Part shown: positions 19,501 to 32,239 of the stretch, one piece after another
How the letters are laid out: the number at the start of each line of letters is the position of its first letter
How positions within the stretch are numbered: the first letter of the stretch is position 1
Assembly (NCBI RefSeq): GCF_036711975.1
Contig: NC_091966.1
Coordinates: 31,441,501-31,505,500 of the forward strand
Reading direction: 5' to 3'
From: Onthophagus taurus
Taxonomy: Eukaryota; Arthropoda; Insecta; Coleoptera; Scarabaeidae
DNA: 64,000 nt
The notes under the pieces: model-generated
What the model saw: only the letters and a program-made list of their open reading frames with translations
Database searches by the model: none
Told to the model about the DNA's origin: nothing
Made by a program: the position numbers and the translations under genes

Positions 19501-19589
19501 AGGTCAACAAGTACATTCTTTAATCACAAAAATAACGAAGTGAATAAGTTTTGTGGCATTCCCTTTCATGCCAACCTTGCCTTTAAGCA

Positions 19590-21480
19590 ATTTTCAGTCG
19601 TCGATATACCCGGTGGTCATACTCGATAAGGATTGTAGACGGGAGTTTATAGGAGGAATCTTTGTAAGGTCGTATAGGAGTTCGTTGGAAGGGTTGAAAA
19701 GTGGGTTGTGAAGGTGTCTAATGCGAGTGATGATTCTCAGGATTGCTCTCTCTGCTACCTTCAGATGGTACTGTGATCCTCTTGGCGCTTCAGTCATGAT
19801 TAATGAGGCATATTCGATAATAGGTCGTCATATTATCCGCCTCTATAGGACAGTGAGCGGAAATGTTTGGCGCGGTTTTTGACGTGGGCATAGAATTTAA
19901 GGGTTCTATCCAAGGTAATGCCGAGGTAGTTGCAAGTTGGTGAAGCTGTGATAGGAGAAGATTAAATTATTATTGTGGGAGGAGCAACGCGAGCAGGGAG
20001 GAAGGGGATGAAAAATTGGGGTTTGAAAGGATTTATTAGGCTACGCCATTTTGGGTACCATTCCTCTATGTTTTGAATAAGCGCCTGCAGCCTAAGGACT
20101 GATGATGGAATGTCCACATCATGTGCGACGAGAGTAGTATCGTCGGCATAAAGTAGGGCGTAAGACTTCAGATCGAAGACGTCTGGAGAGCCTTGAGGGA
20201 GACCTTGTTGAGCGGTGAAACTGTGAGAGTAGCAGTTTTTCACTTTAACCAATGAGGAGCGGTCGGAAAGAAACTTTTTAGCAGGTTATGAGATAAAATG
20301 GGATTTTCAACATAGCTAGCTTGTACAGTAGACCTCTGTACCATAAGAAGTCAAATGCCTTCCGAACATCCAGGAACACTGCGACGGATTATTGTTTTTG
20401 GTAACGTGCGACTTGGAAATTTGAGACAAGCACTGCCAAGGGATAAGATGTAGATTTACCCTGTTAGAATCCAAATTGGTATGACGGAATCCTCCTTGCA
20501 ACAACATCGAACAGCTTATTCTTCAAGTGTACCTCGAAGAGCTTCCCCATTACGGGCAGCAATGAGATAGGACGGTAGTTGCAGAGTCGGATAGAGAAGA
20601 ATCTTTCTTGGGGATGCATATGATAAAGGTCTTCCAATCTTGTGGGAAATGCTGGGTGGTCAGGTAATAGTTGTATATTTTTCTTATATAGACGTGGATA
20701 TCAAGATCCAGGTACTTTGAGATTTCTCTTGAAATGTTGTCGTATCCAGGGACTGTACTGGTTCCTCTGTTAAGTAGTGTGAAGTATTCTTCCTCCTGTA
20801 TAAGAGCATCCTGAGGCGTTTCGGACGAATTGAGAAAGACGTGTTGGTATAGTATTGTCTACTATATTTTTCTTGTGAGGGCAGAACAAGGACTCATTGC
20901 TGAAGGAAAACACCTTCTCAAGGTATTCAGCGTGGATATTTACGATTTTTTCCGGACTAGAGTGTGAGCAGCCATCCGTAGGGCCAATAAGCTCCTGGGT
21001 TTCTGGTGTTCTTGCCAGTAGTTTTTACCCTTGCTTCTGTTGATTTTATCACAAGCCTTTGGCTTTTGGAAATTTTTATTAAGCTCGTTGAACCTTCTTT
21101 TCAGAGCAGGCTCCTCATAGGATCTAAAATCGCGGTAGAGTCGTCGCTTTTCCTTGATTAAATGGAGAATAAATGGTGGCAGAGGGAAATTGTAATGTTT
21201 CTTGATAATGGAGGGGCTCGCTTCATCCACTAAATTTAGCAAGCGTTTGTTAGAGGTTACGATCGACTCGGGTGTAATAACAGGGTTAGATTTTACATAT
21301 TGCTTTATTCGTACGTTCGCTCTTTCCATATTACAAAGCTTATAGTTTTTGATTAAGGTAGGAGCTACTTTAGGTATTCGAGTGGTTGTATTAATGCAGA
21401 TCACAAGACCCAGATGGTCAGAGCACAGGCCGGGAACGACATTAACAGACGTGATACAAGTTGATTTTTCTCGAAAACGG
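19590..21480 (-). pseudogene. Decayed Jockey-type LINE, minus strand
   Basis: From 5' to 3' on the minus strand: 'CSDHLGLVICINTTT' (end of the endonuclease domain) at about 21,400, the linker 'SPSIIKKHYNFPLPPFILHL' and 'IKEKRRLYRDF', then RT motifs 'QGLPQGSP' and 'LYADDTTLVAH' near 20,130-20,210, and a C-terminal 'RIITRIRHLHNPLFN' near 19,700. The YADD active site is intact, but the gene is broken by frameshifts and partial loss between 20,900 and 20,250. The stretch 21,480-22,020 holds nothing I can assign. Confidence 0.75.
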
Positions 21481-22034
21481 TCAACTTTAGAGCTAATGAC
21501 CTTCAGTACCTTTTTTGTGTAAAAAACATTGGCGGTTTAAATGGGCGTCTCAAAACCGTACTTTTTCCAGTGGTCTTCAAAATCTTCACCAATAATGACT
21601 TTAAAAAAACTTTTTGTTGCACAAAACTTAGCTTATTATGAGTAGAAAATGCTTACAACAGCAGTTTTCTGTACGATAAACGGTTCGGGAGATATTCGCA
21701 AAAAACGAATTTTTTTATGAATTTCAACACCTTGTATCTCGAAAATGGTGCATTTTAGAGAGTAAGTTGATAGAAATTTTGTTCAAATTTTTGGACAAGA
21801 TCACATCCTGAAGTCCTGCGCATATATTAGGAAACACTCTATAGCTCACTTAAACTGAGGTCAACCTCTTTTTCCTGCTGGAACAGGGAAAGGAAATCGT
21901 CCGCTACTGTACATCAGTAGAAATTTGCTTATATTATTTTGAAAACTGCAAACTACCACTCTTACTCAGCAATAGCTGAGATAAAGGTAGCAGTGTCTAA
22001 CAATAACTAAAATATTTTTATAAACAAATTAATC

Positions 22035-22040
22035 TTTATT
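22035..22040 (-). terminator. Poly(A) signal of the Nuf2-like gene
   Basis: TTTATT on the plus strand reads AATAAA on the minus strand, 70 nt downstream of the Nuf2-like stop codon. Confidence 0.5.
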
Positions 22041-22109
22041 ATAAAGCAAATATAAATTTTTACAAATTTGCAGGTGAACCTAATTTTATAAACTGAGACA
22101 TTTAACTCA

Positions 22110-23465
22110 TTAATTTGATGTTAAATAACGATATTTTCTATGTTCAGAAATTGTAATTGTTTTTAAACTTTGATATTTGGTACATATTGATTGATAACTT
22201 TGTTTAAAATTCATAAAATCCGCTTCTATATCAGCCTCAACCTGGTCACATTTATTACTCAACAATCTTTCCTTATTTTGTAATTCTTTCTCAACCAATT
22301 CTAATTTATTATACATCTCGACAAGTTTTTGGATATCGTTTTCCAATTCTTCCATCTTCTCATTTAAATCATTACAAGTTTTTTTAAATTTCTTCCCTTC
22401 CTGTTTTATTTCATTTTTTAATTGTTCAATATTAACTTTATGTTTCTTATTTTCTTCTTTTAATTTTTGAACATTTTCACTTAAATTATTTTTTATTACA
22501 TTTTCCCTTTCAATTAATTCTTCCTTTTCTTTGAATTCTTTAAATGCATGAAGTGGATTTGTATCGATTGTATCCAATAAAGTTAAAATATGTTTCAAAT
22601 GGGTTAAATCTTTAGATTTTTCCATAATTAGATCAGATTGCTCAAATATTTTAACATCTTTTTCTAATAATGTATTCTTTATAAATTCAATATCTTTGAT
22701 TTTTATATCAAAAGTATCTTTATTAATAATATTTTCTTGCAACACAGCATTGTTTTCATCAACTTGCATTATCTGTTTTTGTAAAGAAGCTATTTTTTCT
22801 TCTTTAATTTTATTTTCTTTTTCAATTTCTTTGGTGTCTTTCAACTGAGCTAATCGTTTAGTCGTGATAACTTCTTCACACTCTAAATCATCCAACATTT
22901 TCCCATTTTCATCGTTGTAATTATAAAGTTCCTCCATTAATTGATTCTGTACGTTTTGAGATTCCAAACATGTCTCAAACTGTTTGAGTTGATCTTTGTA
23001 ATGTTTAACACTTTCAGGTTGTATATTAATCATATACAATAAAAGATTAAGTAAAATTTTAATTGTAGTTCTTGTTCGATTCTGTGGTGCATATAAATCA
23101 GTTATTGAAAAATAAGTAATGTTTATTTCATGTAGAATACGATTTAATTGAGCGAAAATAAAAATTTCTTTCTTATCATTTTTTGGACAAGTACTCATAA
23201 AATCCATTTGCAGGTTATTTTCTGTATCGTTGAATCCTGATGAGACCTTACTAAAATTGATTACATCGTAGAACTTATTTAAATACATGGAATAAAATTC
23301 CACAACAAAATCAGAGGTTAGGTTTATGAGACTGTGTTCTTTATAAGGATAATCCTCCCAAATTTTTTTAATCAATTCTTGGATATTCTTTATATCATGA
23401 GGTATGGCGCATTTTTTCTTAATACTACTTCCCTTTTTAGACATTTTCTTGGTAGTTTTAACCAA
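22110..23465 (-). CDS. NUF2: Kinetochore protein Nuf2-like (Ndc80 complex)
   Basis: Intact single-exon frame of 451 aa, against 464 aa in human Nuf2. Residues about 25-150 fit the Nuf2 calponin-homology head, with 'ITDLYAPQNRTRTTIKILLN' matching the conserved 'D(L)..P...R(T)...L...I' segment at the head's end. From about 170 to 440 the protein is almost continuous heptad-rich coiled coil (runs of E, K, L, N), as in Nuf2, which pairs with Ndc80 and joins Spc24/Spc25. The complex couples kinetochores to spindle microtubules. Nuf2 evolves fast in insects, so the assignment rests on head motif, architecture and length. A second Met at residue 8 is an alternative start. No neighbour appears functionally linked. 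Confidence 0.72.
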   Translation of the reverse strand: MVKTTKKMSKKGSSIKKKCAIPHDIKNIQELIKKIWEDYPYKEHSLINLTSDFVVEFYSMYLNKFYDVINFSKVSSGFNDTENNLQMDFMSTCPKNDKKEIFIFAQLNRILHEINITYFSITDLYAPQNRTRTTIKILLNLLLYMINIQPESVKHYKDQLKQFETCLESQNVQNQLMEELYNYNDENGKMLDDLECEEVITTKRLAQLKDTKEIEKENKIKEEKIASLQKQIMQVDENNAVLQENIINKDTFDIKIKDIEFIKNTLLEKDVKIFEQSDLIMEKSKDLTHLKHILTLLDTIDTNPLHAFKEFKEKEELIERENVIKNNLSENVQKLKEENKKHKVNIEQLKNEIKQEGKKFKKTCNDLNEKMEELENDIQKLVEMYNKLELVEKELQNKERLLSNKCDQVEADIEADFMNFKQSYQSICTKYQSLKTITISEHRKYRYLTSN

Positions 23466-23879
23466 ACCGACAAAACTGACAATCTTTTTTGAAATGTATG
23501 TCTACCAACAGTAATTTTGACGGTTAAAAAACGGTTTCATGAACTCTACTTTTTATTTGTTATTATACAATTTGTTAATTAAAATACAATAGCGCAATTA
23601 ATTAAATCGACTAAATAGTGCATAATAACATTAAAATAATTAAATCAATTTGTGTGAAATGCATTTTAGAATTGTAACAGTACCAACGTAAATATTGTTA
23701 TGTTTGGTTGGTTGTCTATTCGGTCATGATAATCGAGGATAATGTTGGGATAATCAATAATGCCATGCTTTCTTGCTTACTAAAGACTTATGATTACCGG
23801 GAAATACTATCAGTTTTAAACTCTGTATTAACAAGCATATTTACCAGGAAATAGAATCAGTTGGAAACTCGTAGCAAAT

Positions 23880-24430
23880 GCAATCCATTTGTATTACAAA
23901 ACTCAGCATCAATCAACCAAGCAAAAAAAATACAAAGTAGATCAACTGATAAAGGTCAAAATAGAAACAGGAAAACTAGCAATGGAAGAATTGCGTTGTG
24001 TTATAAAGAAAACTAAAAAAATGATATAGCAACATATAGACTAATGTGAGAAATGATAAAATATTAGGGACCGCTGGAGAAGAAGGTATTATTAGATATA
24101 CTGACTAAAGTTTGGCAAGAAGAAAATATTCCAAGAGATTTCCAAGAATTCAGAAGAAAGATAAATAGGACTGTAACAACTATACACTAAGTATAGTAGG
24201 TATAACACATCTAAGCACTACCATGAAAATACTAGAATAAATCATTGAGAAACAAGTTATACTAATTATACTATATTATATATATATAAATTATTAATCG
24301 GACAAAAAAAAAGTATGGCAAATAATAAATAAGGAAATAAAAAGAGGTAGAAGTACTGCAATACAACCATCACGGCTAAGGATCCAGCAACTATCTGCAG
24401 AAAAATGGGAGCAAAGTTAATATCCACAAA
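23880..24430 (+). pseudogene. Highly decayed LINE fragment
   Basis: Weak RT-linker-like readings such as 'AMEELRCVIKKTKK', 'TKVWQEENIPRDFQEF' and 'NYTLSIVGITHLSTTMKILE' follow the usual order upstream of an RT core, with many stops. The fragment abuts a second plus-strand LINE at 24,443. The stretch 23,466-23,880 upstream of the Nuf2-like gene contains its presumed promoter, but no element stands out. Confidence 0.45.
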
Positions 24431-24442
24431 GGAAACGACTAT

Positions 24443-25885
24443 ATGAATGGATTACAAATATGCAACAAAAGTTCCTGTTTTCTAAGACCGACTGATACTA
24501 CAAAAGTCAAAACAATAGTGAAAAGTTTTAAATCAAAAATAACTGAGGACATTTATGGAATGTCTGTTGCTTTTTTGAAAAGAACTATAGAAGGTTTATC
24601 TGCACAATTAGTGTATCTTATTAACATGTGCCTTAAACATGGAATATTTCCAAACGAATTGAAGTTAGCAAAAATCATTCCCATCCACAAAAAAGGGAAT
24701 GTAGAAAAGCCAGACAACTACAGGCCCATTTCTATTCTCCCAGTAACTTCGAAAGTCTTCGAATGCGTAATAGCAGATAGAATTTCTACTTTTTTGAAAA
24801 GAGAAAGTATTTCACTAAATATCAACACTGCTACTGTAAAGAAAAATTTGTAGACACAGCTATACAAGATACCGTAAACAAAATACTGGTAGCAATAGAT
24901 AAAAGAAATTTTGTAGAGTTGGTAGGAGTTGATCTATCAAAAGCGCTTGATAATGTAAACCATACCCTACTCCTAGATTATTACTACGGTATTCAGGGTG
25001 TTGCACACGACATTCTGAAGAAATACTTGAATGCTAATACTAATAATGCAAATCGTGGTGGTGAATGGAAGAAGATCTAGTGCTGCAGAGGTCTCAGTGG
25101 GTGTTCCTCAGGGTCCTTTGCTATTTATCATATACATAAATGACATTCCAGGCATTATACCACAGGGAGACTTTTGCCTCTATGCAGACGACACAACTAT
25201 CGTTTCAATGGGCGAATCAATAAAAGATGTTCAAATTAACTTCAGCAAATCCATGCACGCTGCAAAAGAATGCTTTAATGATAATGGTTTAACGGTAAAC
25301 GAAGAAAAGACGCAATGCATTACCTTCAACAACGGACATGGCAATACCGAAAATAAATCCCTAAAATTCTTAGGTAAACGAGGAATTCAAATGGTACACC
25401 CATCTAGATAATACTGCCAAGAAGCTAAATGACTTCTCAATTTAAAGAGTAGAGATACTTGTTGAGAATATTTTGCAATACACAAAATTCTCATCATACC
25501 GTCTGTGTACATATTCAGCTGTATTAAAGCAACTAAGAAGAAATGGATCAACCTCACGAAGAATTTAGATATCTACAATTATCCGACAAGACGGGGAGAC
25601 CGTCTAGTAAAGACTCAAAATAACTCCGAATATTGGGGCACAAAATTCTACAATCACTTACCACAGTCAGTTAGACAATTGCCTTCTAGAAAAATGAACT
25701 CGTTCGTTAAGAATTACCTAGCGCAAAACCCAATATACAGGATAAATGAATTTCTCGAAAGATGTATAGAATGCATTATTCTGTTTTCTTTTCTTTTCTT
25801 GTTTTTGTTTTGTACGTCAATACCACATTCTAATTAGATGACGTTGTAATTTCTTATGTATTTGCATCGAATAATGATTATTATT
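24443..25885 (+). pseudogene. Decayed LINE (Jockey-superfamily RT) ending in (ATT)n
   Basis: RT motifs appear in order: 'LKLAKIIPIHKKGNVEKPDN' and 'YRPISILPVTSKVFECVIAD' (24,655-24,785), '[15 protein letters not shown]' (about 24,920), 'SVGVPQGPLLFIIYINDIPG' (25,096-25,155), 'FCLYADDTTIVSMG' (25,173) and 'GLTVNEEKTQCITF'. After a frameshift the C-terminal 'YWGTKFYNHLPQSVRQLPSR' follows. The 3' end is an ATT repeat at about 25,877-25,892. The PQGS and YADD boxes are recognisable, but the frame is broken at least three times. Confidence 0.8.
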
Positions 25886-26089
25886 ATTATTACTATACCA
25901 ACAGTAGAACAAACACCAGATGAAGCGCAATATGGAATGTGCAAAATTGGAACAAAGAAATTCCAGGTTGGACGATGTGATGATTATAACATAGAAGATA
26001 ATAAGCTTTATTATTTATTAACTTTATTGTGATATGAACAATCTGTTTATTAACAAAAAAGAGATATTGAAGGAAACAATGCTAAATAC

Positions 26090-26600
26090 ATACAAATTAG
26101 AATGTAGACCAATACTTACGTTTGAATGGAAGACTTGGCTATAGATAAGATCAGGAACGTCGATTTAAGAAAGGATGTAAATAACGAGACAGGGGAAATA
26201 AGTTTGTCAAGCAATAACGCAAAAGCGGAGGAAGAGGGGAAGGTCGACATAAACCTAGGATGGCGTAATACGAAGCATAATGAAGAATAATGTGAAATAA
26301 ATGAATATATGACTCGTCAACCAATTGTATGGAATCCTCTTCTATACCTAATAATTGCATTTGATGTCTACATGATTGGACCATTATCTTGGTTCTGTTT
26401 ACATTGACCTGCAAACCTAAAGTCCTAGCCACCAATTTAATCTCCTTATATCTAGACTTCCTTTATTCCTATCAGGGATAGAGATATAAATACAATGTCA
26501 TCGGCGTATATCACACTGCCTCATGACATATTCCAAGACCAGATTGAATACTGATGATGCAAGACTGTCTCCCTGTTTCAATCCCGGACTACTTATAAAA
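26090..26600 (-). pseudogene. RTE-like RT fragment, minus strand
   Basis: The minus-strand reading includes 'ARTLGLQVNVNRTKIMVQSC', matching the 'A..LGL.VN..KTK.M' region just after the RT active site of RTE-like elements, and 'DDIVFI'-like sequence upstream near 26,500. Only this part is present, with stops. Confidence 0.55.
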
Positions 26601-26765
26601 CTATCTGTAACCTATTTTTTTTTGAATTTATCTTGATTGACAGTCTCACTCATTACATTACATAAATTATATATCGGGTAGGGGGACCAACCAACCTTGC
26701 ACCTCGACCTCAATGATATATTGTACACCAATATATAACATTATCAAATTTCACCGTGCAGTCCA

Positions 26766-27760
26766 ATGCTCTTAACGAACATTAATGCATTGCTCAGTGA
26801 AAAGTCATTCAGATCCTTTGGGGAGATAAACTGCGACCGAAAAATGGAGAATCTGATACGATTAACAGCAGGGCTAAAACATGCTCAACCGTTTCCTCGT
26901 CCTCCGCACATAGTCGGCATTCAACATCGTCGGCTAAGCCCAACAAGTCGAGGTGTGTCTTTAATCGGCAGTGCCCAGTAAAGACACCCATTAGAACTTT
27001 AATTCTGCTACGAACAAGTCCTAAAATATTGCCGGGTTTGACAGTGGTGATGTTGATAAACAACTTAGCGTGTCTCATTCCAGGAGACCTGATTTGGCCA
27101 TCGCAAATGATATACCAACTGCTGGCACTGGCCCCACAAACGCTGTAGCGCTGCCCAGAGTGACCTGGGACCCAGATCAAAGAAACTCTGTTGTCACAAC
27201 TAAGTATGTTTAAAGTTCTTTTACAGTCATTAACCAGAGCCGACACCAGACCCGTCTGGAAAGCGGCTTGACTGTCCGAAATCGTACTGTCATGTTCTTC
27301 ATTCTAGCACCCATGTCAATAGCAAATACTTCCGTGTAGAATTCAGTACAGTACTTACCCAGGCTGTAAACTTACTTAATCCGATGTGTCTGGCAGTATA
27401 CTCCTGCCTCGACCCCTTCCGGCGTTTTTGATCCATCTGCGAACATGAAAATATCTGCCTGAACCAGAGAAATTTCGTTTTCGATCTAGGACTGCCGTTC
27501 AGGCAGTACAATCTGGTATCGAGCGTTAATCACTGGGTCAAATCTGACGGCATTGATAGCAAAATATCAGTGCTCATAGTGTTTTCTGCAGCCCATTCGT
27601 AGGACATGTCGGAGCAGTTTTGAACATATTGCTTAAATCTATAAATGGTAGTTCTGGCCATTTTCCCTATATGCAAACGCAAAGGAGATAGGCCAAGCTG
27701 AACATCCATTGCTAGTTGGCGTTGTGCTTATCGCACCAGAGATTTCCAATCCAGCTACTG
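26766..27760 (-). pseudogene. R1/I-type LINE fragment with RNase H domain
   Basis: The minus-strand readings give 'DGSKTPEG'-like sequence and 'GVYCQT' near 27,400, 'FYTEVFAIDMGARM' near 27,330, 'VSLIWVPGHSGQ' at about 27,160-27,200, and 'GHCRLKTHLDLLGLADDVEC' plus 'RLCAEDEETVEHVL' near 26,880-26,980. These are the ordered motifs of a retrotransposon RNase H domain and the zinc-knuckle-like tail after it. Frameshifts separate the parts. The stretch 27,760-28,150 has nothing I can assign. Confidence 0.75.
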
Positions 27761-28149
27761 GTATAGAATCATCCAAATCCTAAATTTCTATTCTATTTAT
27801 AATCTATTAACACAGAATCATATTCAAAGTTTTTTGTTTGTAATTAAATGTTAGAGATTTTATTAATTCAGTTTTATAATTATGGTACAAATTGAGTAAT
27901 CCGCTATGAGTAACAGATCACAGAATTCCTGCATTATATTATCGTTGAGATTATACATAACGTGACATTTCTACATCTCATTTCGAAATTGATTTAATAT
28001 AGGCAACTTATTAAACACCCCATAATACAACAAAACGTACAAACACTAGAACTGTGAAAAGTTTCTTTTTATAACCAGTTCTTCTTTATGTTTGCCAGAT
28101 GGCGATACTCGTACACTTTTAAAGTTAAAAATCTAAACATTACCCGTAA

Positions 28150-28372
28150 ACGGTGTTTATGTTTACGTTTGTGAATTTCTTTTAAATTACAGAAGGAGTT
28201 TTGTTTACACCTTATTTTTCTGCAGACGCGTGCTTTGTTCGTTACTTTGGTCTATTGAAGAACAGTGCGGTGTGTTAAATCCTCTGTGATTGACGTGTCT
28301 CCACTCCACGTGCTTTTTATTTAACGGAAATACCTACAGACATTACTCTTTCAACACGTGCTCATTTCAAAG
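28150..28372 (+). promoter_or_regulatory. Candidate non-coding 5' exon with splice donor
   Basis: A less AT-rich stretch with several CG dinucleotides ends at a good donor, AAAG|GTATGTC (GT at 28,373). It has no convincing open frame. It could be a 5' UTR exon of the large plus-strand gene suspected at 54.9 and 63.6 kb. Composition and donor are the only support. Confidence 0.22.
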
Positions 28373-28659
28373 GTATGTCAAAAGATTTTTTTTTATGTTG
28401 GAATGAAAATTAAGCAAGAACAAAGATGAATAGATAAAAAGAAAAATCCATTTATAAATTTTTATGTTGTTTAATTTGATTACCATTCGTTTTGCCGGGT
28501 TTATTACTATTCTTTTTTATAGCCCGGTATATTGATAAACATTGGCACCATCTCAATATCATTATTACGAAATCTACAGGGTGAATCAAAAATATATCAT
28601 TACCATCAAAAAATATAATAATTATTATTTTATTTAAGTACCCAAAAGTGATTTCAGTC

Positions 28660-29800
28660 ACTTTTTATAAATTAATTCGTAAATAATTTTGTTATTTTCC
28701 ATTCAGATTTTATCAAATTTAGACACAAAAAAAAAGTGAAAGGAAAAAACTTTTATGATCGGTCGTAAATAAATATCGTTCTAATTTTAGTTCGTTTGCG
28801 AATTAAGAATGAGGTATTGACCGTAAATTACGCAAAACGTATTTGTGGTCTTGATTTATGATGTTCGTAGGTCGGCAAATCGTCGAAATTCCTCAAAAAT
28901 AATTTCTGCTGATACCGAAACCTCATAAAACAATAAAATGACTATGTAGAAATGTAAAAGATCAAAAAGATTTATTCGTATTAAAAAAAATTTTATGACG
29001 TCATTGTATTAAGTCACGTGATTTTAATAATTATTGAACGTCAAAAAAGGCAAAAATTGACTTTCACATTTACTACTTTTTGATTGATATCATCGAAAAG
29101 TAATAATTTAGTTATAAAGGGGTTTTCCTTGAACGATACAAGAAACTAGGATAACTATAAAGGGGGGAACGCACTACCATTACCATGCCCATGCCCATAC
29201 ACGACGTCTAAAGCACGTGACTGTGGATTACTCAGAGTCATGTGAGAGAAACGTTACGCAACCGTAGACATTTCGGAGACCAACCGGATAATGGATCCTT
29301 CGAGAAAGCAAAGGCAAATATCGATCGTTAATGGTTATGTAACTTAATAAGGATGTTTATTATTTTTTGCCTTCTTTTACTTCCTCAGATTTTAAGAATT
29401 ATTTATAACTAAAAGGTTAAGGTTAATCAGTTATTTTTGTACATTTTAAAATATGTTGTTTTGATGGGTTTGTTTGAGAATTAGATTTGAGATAGACTTA
29501 TCATATTTATTTTAAATGATATACAGGTACTCCAGTCAAATCGCACTATTTAAAATTGAAGACCTTGCAGCAACAACGAGTCAGCTCTATTTCACAACAA
29601 TAAGTCTTTTGCAATTAGTTTTTTTTCTATTAGGTATAATCAAAGTTTCACACGGATTATAATCATTTTTAGCAGAATTAAACTTTCAAAAATTTGTTTA
29701 CCATTAATATTGTATTAAAAAAAACTACTTTGTTAGTATTTTATAGATGTTGATACACATTTACAAAACAAATAATTTATTTAAACAGTAATTCATTTGC
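28660..29800. other. Non-coding stretch, no feature recognised
   Basis: AT-rich sequence without a supported gene, repeat or transposon protein. A short higher-GC island near 29,165-29,300 (with CCATGCCCATGCCCATAC and CACGTGACT) stands out in composition and could be regulatory, but nothing more can be said. Confidence 0.4.
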
Positions 29801-29811
29801 GTCATCGTCAG

Positions 29812-30412
29812 TCATATCAATGTCATCGTGATTTTCCACCACACTATCATAAAGATCTGGAAATAAATCATTTTCGGGTACATACTATTGTTTAATTTTT
29901 GAAATTTTAATGGCATTGGTGTAGAATATGCAGCTGCTGAAGGTTCTAAAGGGACGTGTCCATTAGTTCTTGCTATTTGGAAATCCTTAAGAATCAGCAC
30001 ACTAGCAGATATTGAACATTGGCTTCTTTTTGGTTCACTGCTGTAAGATATTACTCTGAGTTTTGATATAGCAAATTTCTCCTTTTCCTTATTAGACGTT
30101 GTTTTCACCAGACAGAAAACTGTGGCCAGGCTCAGGAAGACGATGAGCTATTTTTTCATTCTGCCAAATTAGACCAATGAATAAATAATGAACACCAAAT
30201 GAATAAATAACAAACAAGAGAAAAGTTTTTATTTTGCGCATCACAACTGTCGGAAAATAAATACAGTGTTTCAACATTTTTATCCAGTATGTTTGTAATA
30301 AAGTGATGAAAAAACTTATTGATTCATTTGGTGTTTTTTTACCTTGAGCTTCATGATACACACAAAAATATGACTTTCCAAACTTCCCTGAATATATGCA
30401 GAAATTAAACAT
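29812..30412 (-). pseudogene. Second DUF7869-type remnant
   Basis: The minus strand reads 'YFCVYHEAQGKKTPNESISF' then 'AHRLPEPGHSFLSGE' (30,110-30,400), and after a jump 'EKEKFAISKLRVISYSS' and 'DFQIARTNGHVPLEP' with 'PLKFQKLN' (29,870-30,090). The order W/YHE..G.RG/KTPNE, PEPGHSF and a C-terminal 'PLKFQKL' is that of DUF7869-type proteins. The 'DNCGGQNKN' box between is replaced by a frame-shifted stretch. This copy is clearly different in sequence from the one at 6.4-9.4 kb, so two lineages are present. Confidence 0.6.
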
Positions 30413-31639
30413 CTAGAGTTGTCTTAAGTAGAACGCATCGCCGGTAGGAACTTTAGGCAGTGGAGCATTCTATTGAAAATCAAACGAAAGTGTGTCAACT
30501 ATACGATAATTTCTCGCCAAAGTCCGCTTAATTTTTAGGTTATCATAAAAAACTTGGCATTTTGATCGTCGGTTCACTCCTTATGTTTAATCTTATTTTC
30601 TAGTGTATCACAAGTTTGACACGTGTTACTTCTAGGGTGGCCAAAAGAATAGCTTTTGAAGTTTGATTTAAAATATCTATAAAATAAATCGTAAGAGACC
30701 ATAGGCTTAATACTCAAGGTGCCTTGTTCGTTTTTTTGTTTAGTTTTTGTCACTATGTACTGCAGGTTTATATGTCTTCAAGTATAGCTCATACAGGAGC
30801 CTTGTTGTTGCTATAATTTAAAGGTAGAGGCAGCTCCATTTAACATTGCCGTACCAGGATTCCATTTGGTTGGTGCCGAAAAGGTGATATTAAAATCACT
30901 TTTTATAACACAACCAATTTTATAAAAGGAACCTATAATGTTATACAAGACTACATGTTTTGTACTGACATAACAAAAGTGATATTGACTCAAATGTGTA
31001 GTTGTTACTCACTACTTAAGTAAGAGTTACTGAGTTACTAGTAACAGTTACTTAAGGTTGGTTTTGTTACCTTAATATGCAAGTGTTGTTGCCAATTATT
31101 ATTACAGCCAATAAACATTAATTTACAATAAATCAAAATTTTTTTCAATTTCTTCAATACGATAAATGGTGCGTTTCCCTGTGCAGTCATAAATGGGACT
31201 TAACTAAAACAGAAAAATCCGCAACGTCAGTAGTTTTTGGCCAAAAACGTGTTTATGCAAACGCGCGATCGTGTTATTCACAATTAGAAAGAGCAGAAAA
31301 TTTTCGATATGATAGATATGGTTCTACAGTTTTCTCCTGGTCATATAAGAAAGATATCGACTCGAACAAGGTTTAAAAGTGGATAAAACGTGTGAATTTT
31401 GTAGTTTTTGACTAAAGCGGGCTTGAAGTTTGGTAAATTTGAGCTCTTTTAAGTACAGAGCGGTGTTGTTCATTTTTTATTGATCTTACAATTAGTATCA
31501 ACTTATCGGCAGACGAAAACCCGGTTTTAGATAGAGATAGAATCATGCTTTCAAATAGTGCATTATTTTTCATTATCTCCAAAAAGTTTAGTTAGTTGGC
31601 AATAATTATCATATTCAATACACTTGATAGTTAAGTTAA

Positions 31640-32228
31640 CATGATTAATTGGACTAGTGAACAACATGATTTTGCTGTTACTGCTTTTTTAGAAAAAAGT
31701 TATGTGCAAGAACAACGCGAATTTCGCCGACATTTTAATTACTGCCATTTCTGTTTGGACTCTTAACTTAAAAACAGTGGGCCAAACAAAAAAAGGCGGT
31801 AGTGTAAGAACTGTTAGGACTCCCGAGAATATAGAGACTGTACGAGTAGCAATTGCAAAAGGTCCTCATGATCTGCAGGGCGTCATAGCATTGCTCTAGG
31901 ACTTTCAACTTGACCAGTAATAAGAATTTTACATAATGATTTACACCTACATTCGAATACTCATTTCCAACCAGATAGAGCAACTTGTCACACAGCTAAG
32001 GTGACTACATTGACTACACCTCATCAGTAAAAATGGGAATATTCATTGGCCCCACCGATCGCTCATCCTCCTTGATATCACAAGTCTAAGGTGTATGAGG
32101 TACGCCCGGCAACAATACAAGATTTAAAAGTGCGGATTCAAGATGAAATTGGTGCAATAACACCAGCGATACTACGACGTGTCAGTGATAATTTCCGTGA
32201 AAGACTTGAAGTAATATTCAAAAAATGA
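31640..32228 (+). pseudogene. Mariner-like (DUF4817-type) transposase, internally deleted
   Basis: The start at about 31,640 reads 'INWTSEQHDFAVTAFLEKSY' and 'VQEQREFRRHF', then the linker 'KTVGQTKKGGSVRTVRTPEN' and 'IETVRVAIAKGP'. After a short bridge the C-terminal end 'SKVYEVRPATIQDLKVRIQD' and 'ITPAILRRVSDNFRERLEVI' follows to a stop at about 32,228. The whole catalytic DDE core is missing, so only N- and C-terminal parts remain. 30,420-31,640 contains no recognisable gene. Confidence 0.7.
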
Positions 32229-32239
32229 CATTTTTTTGC

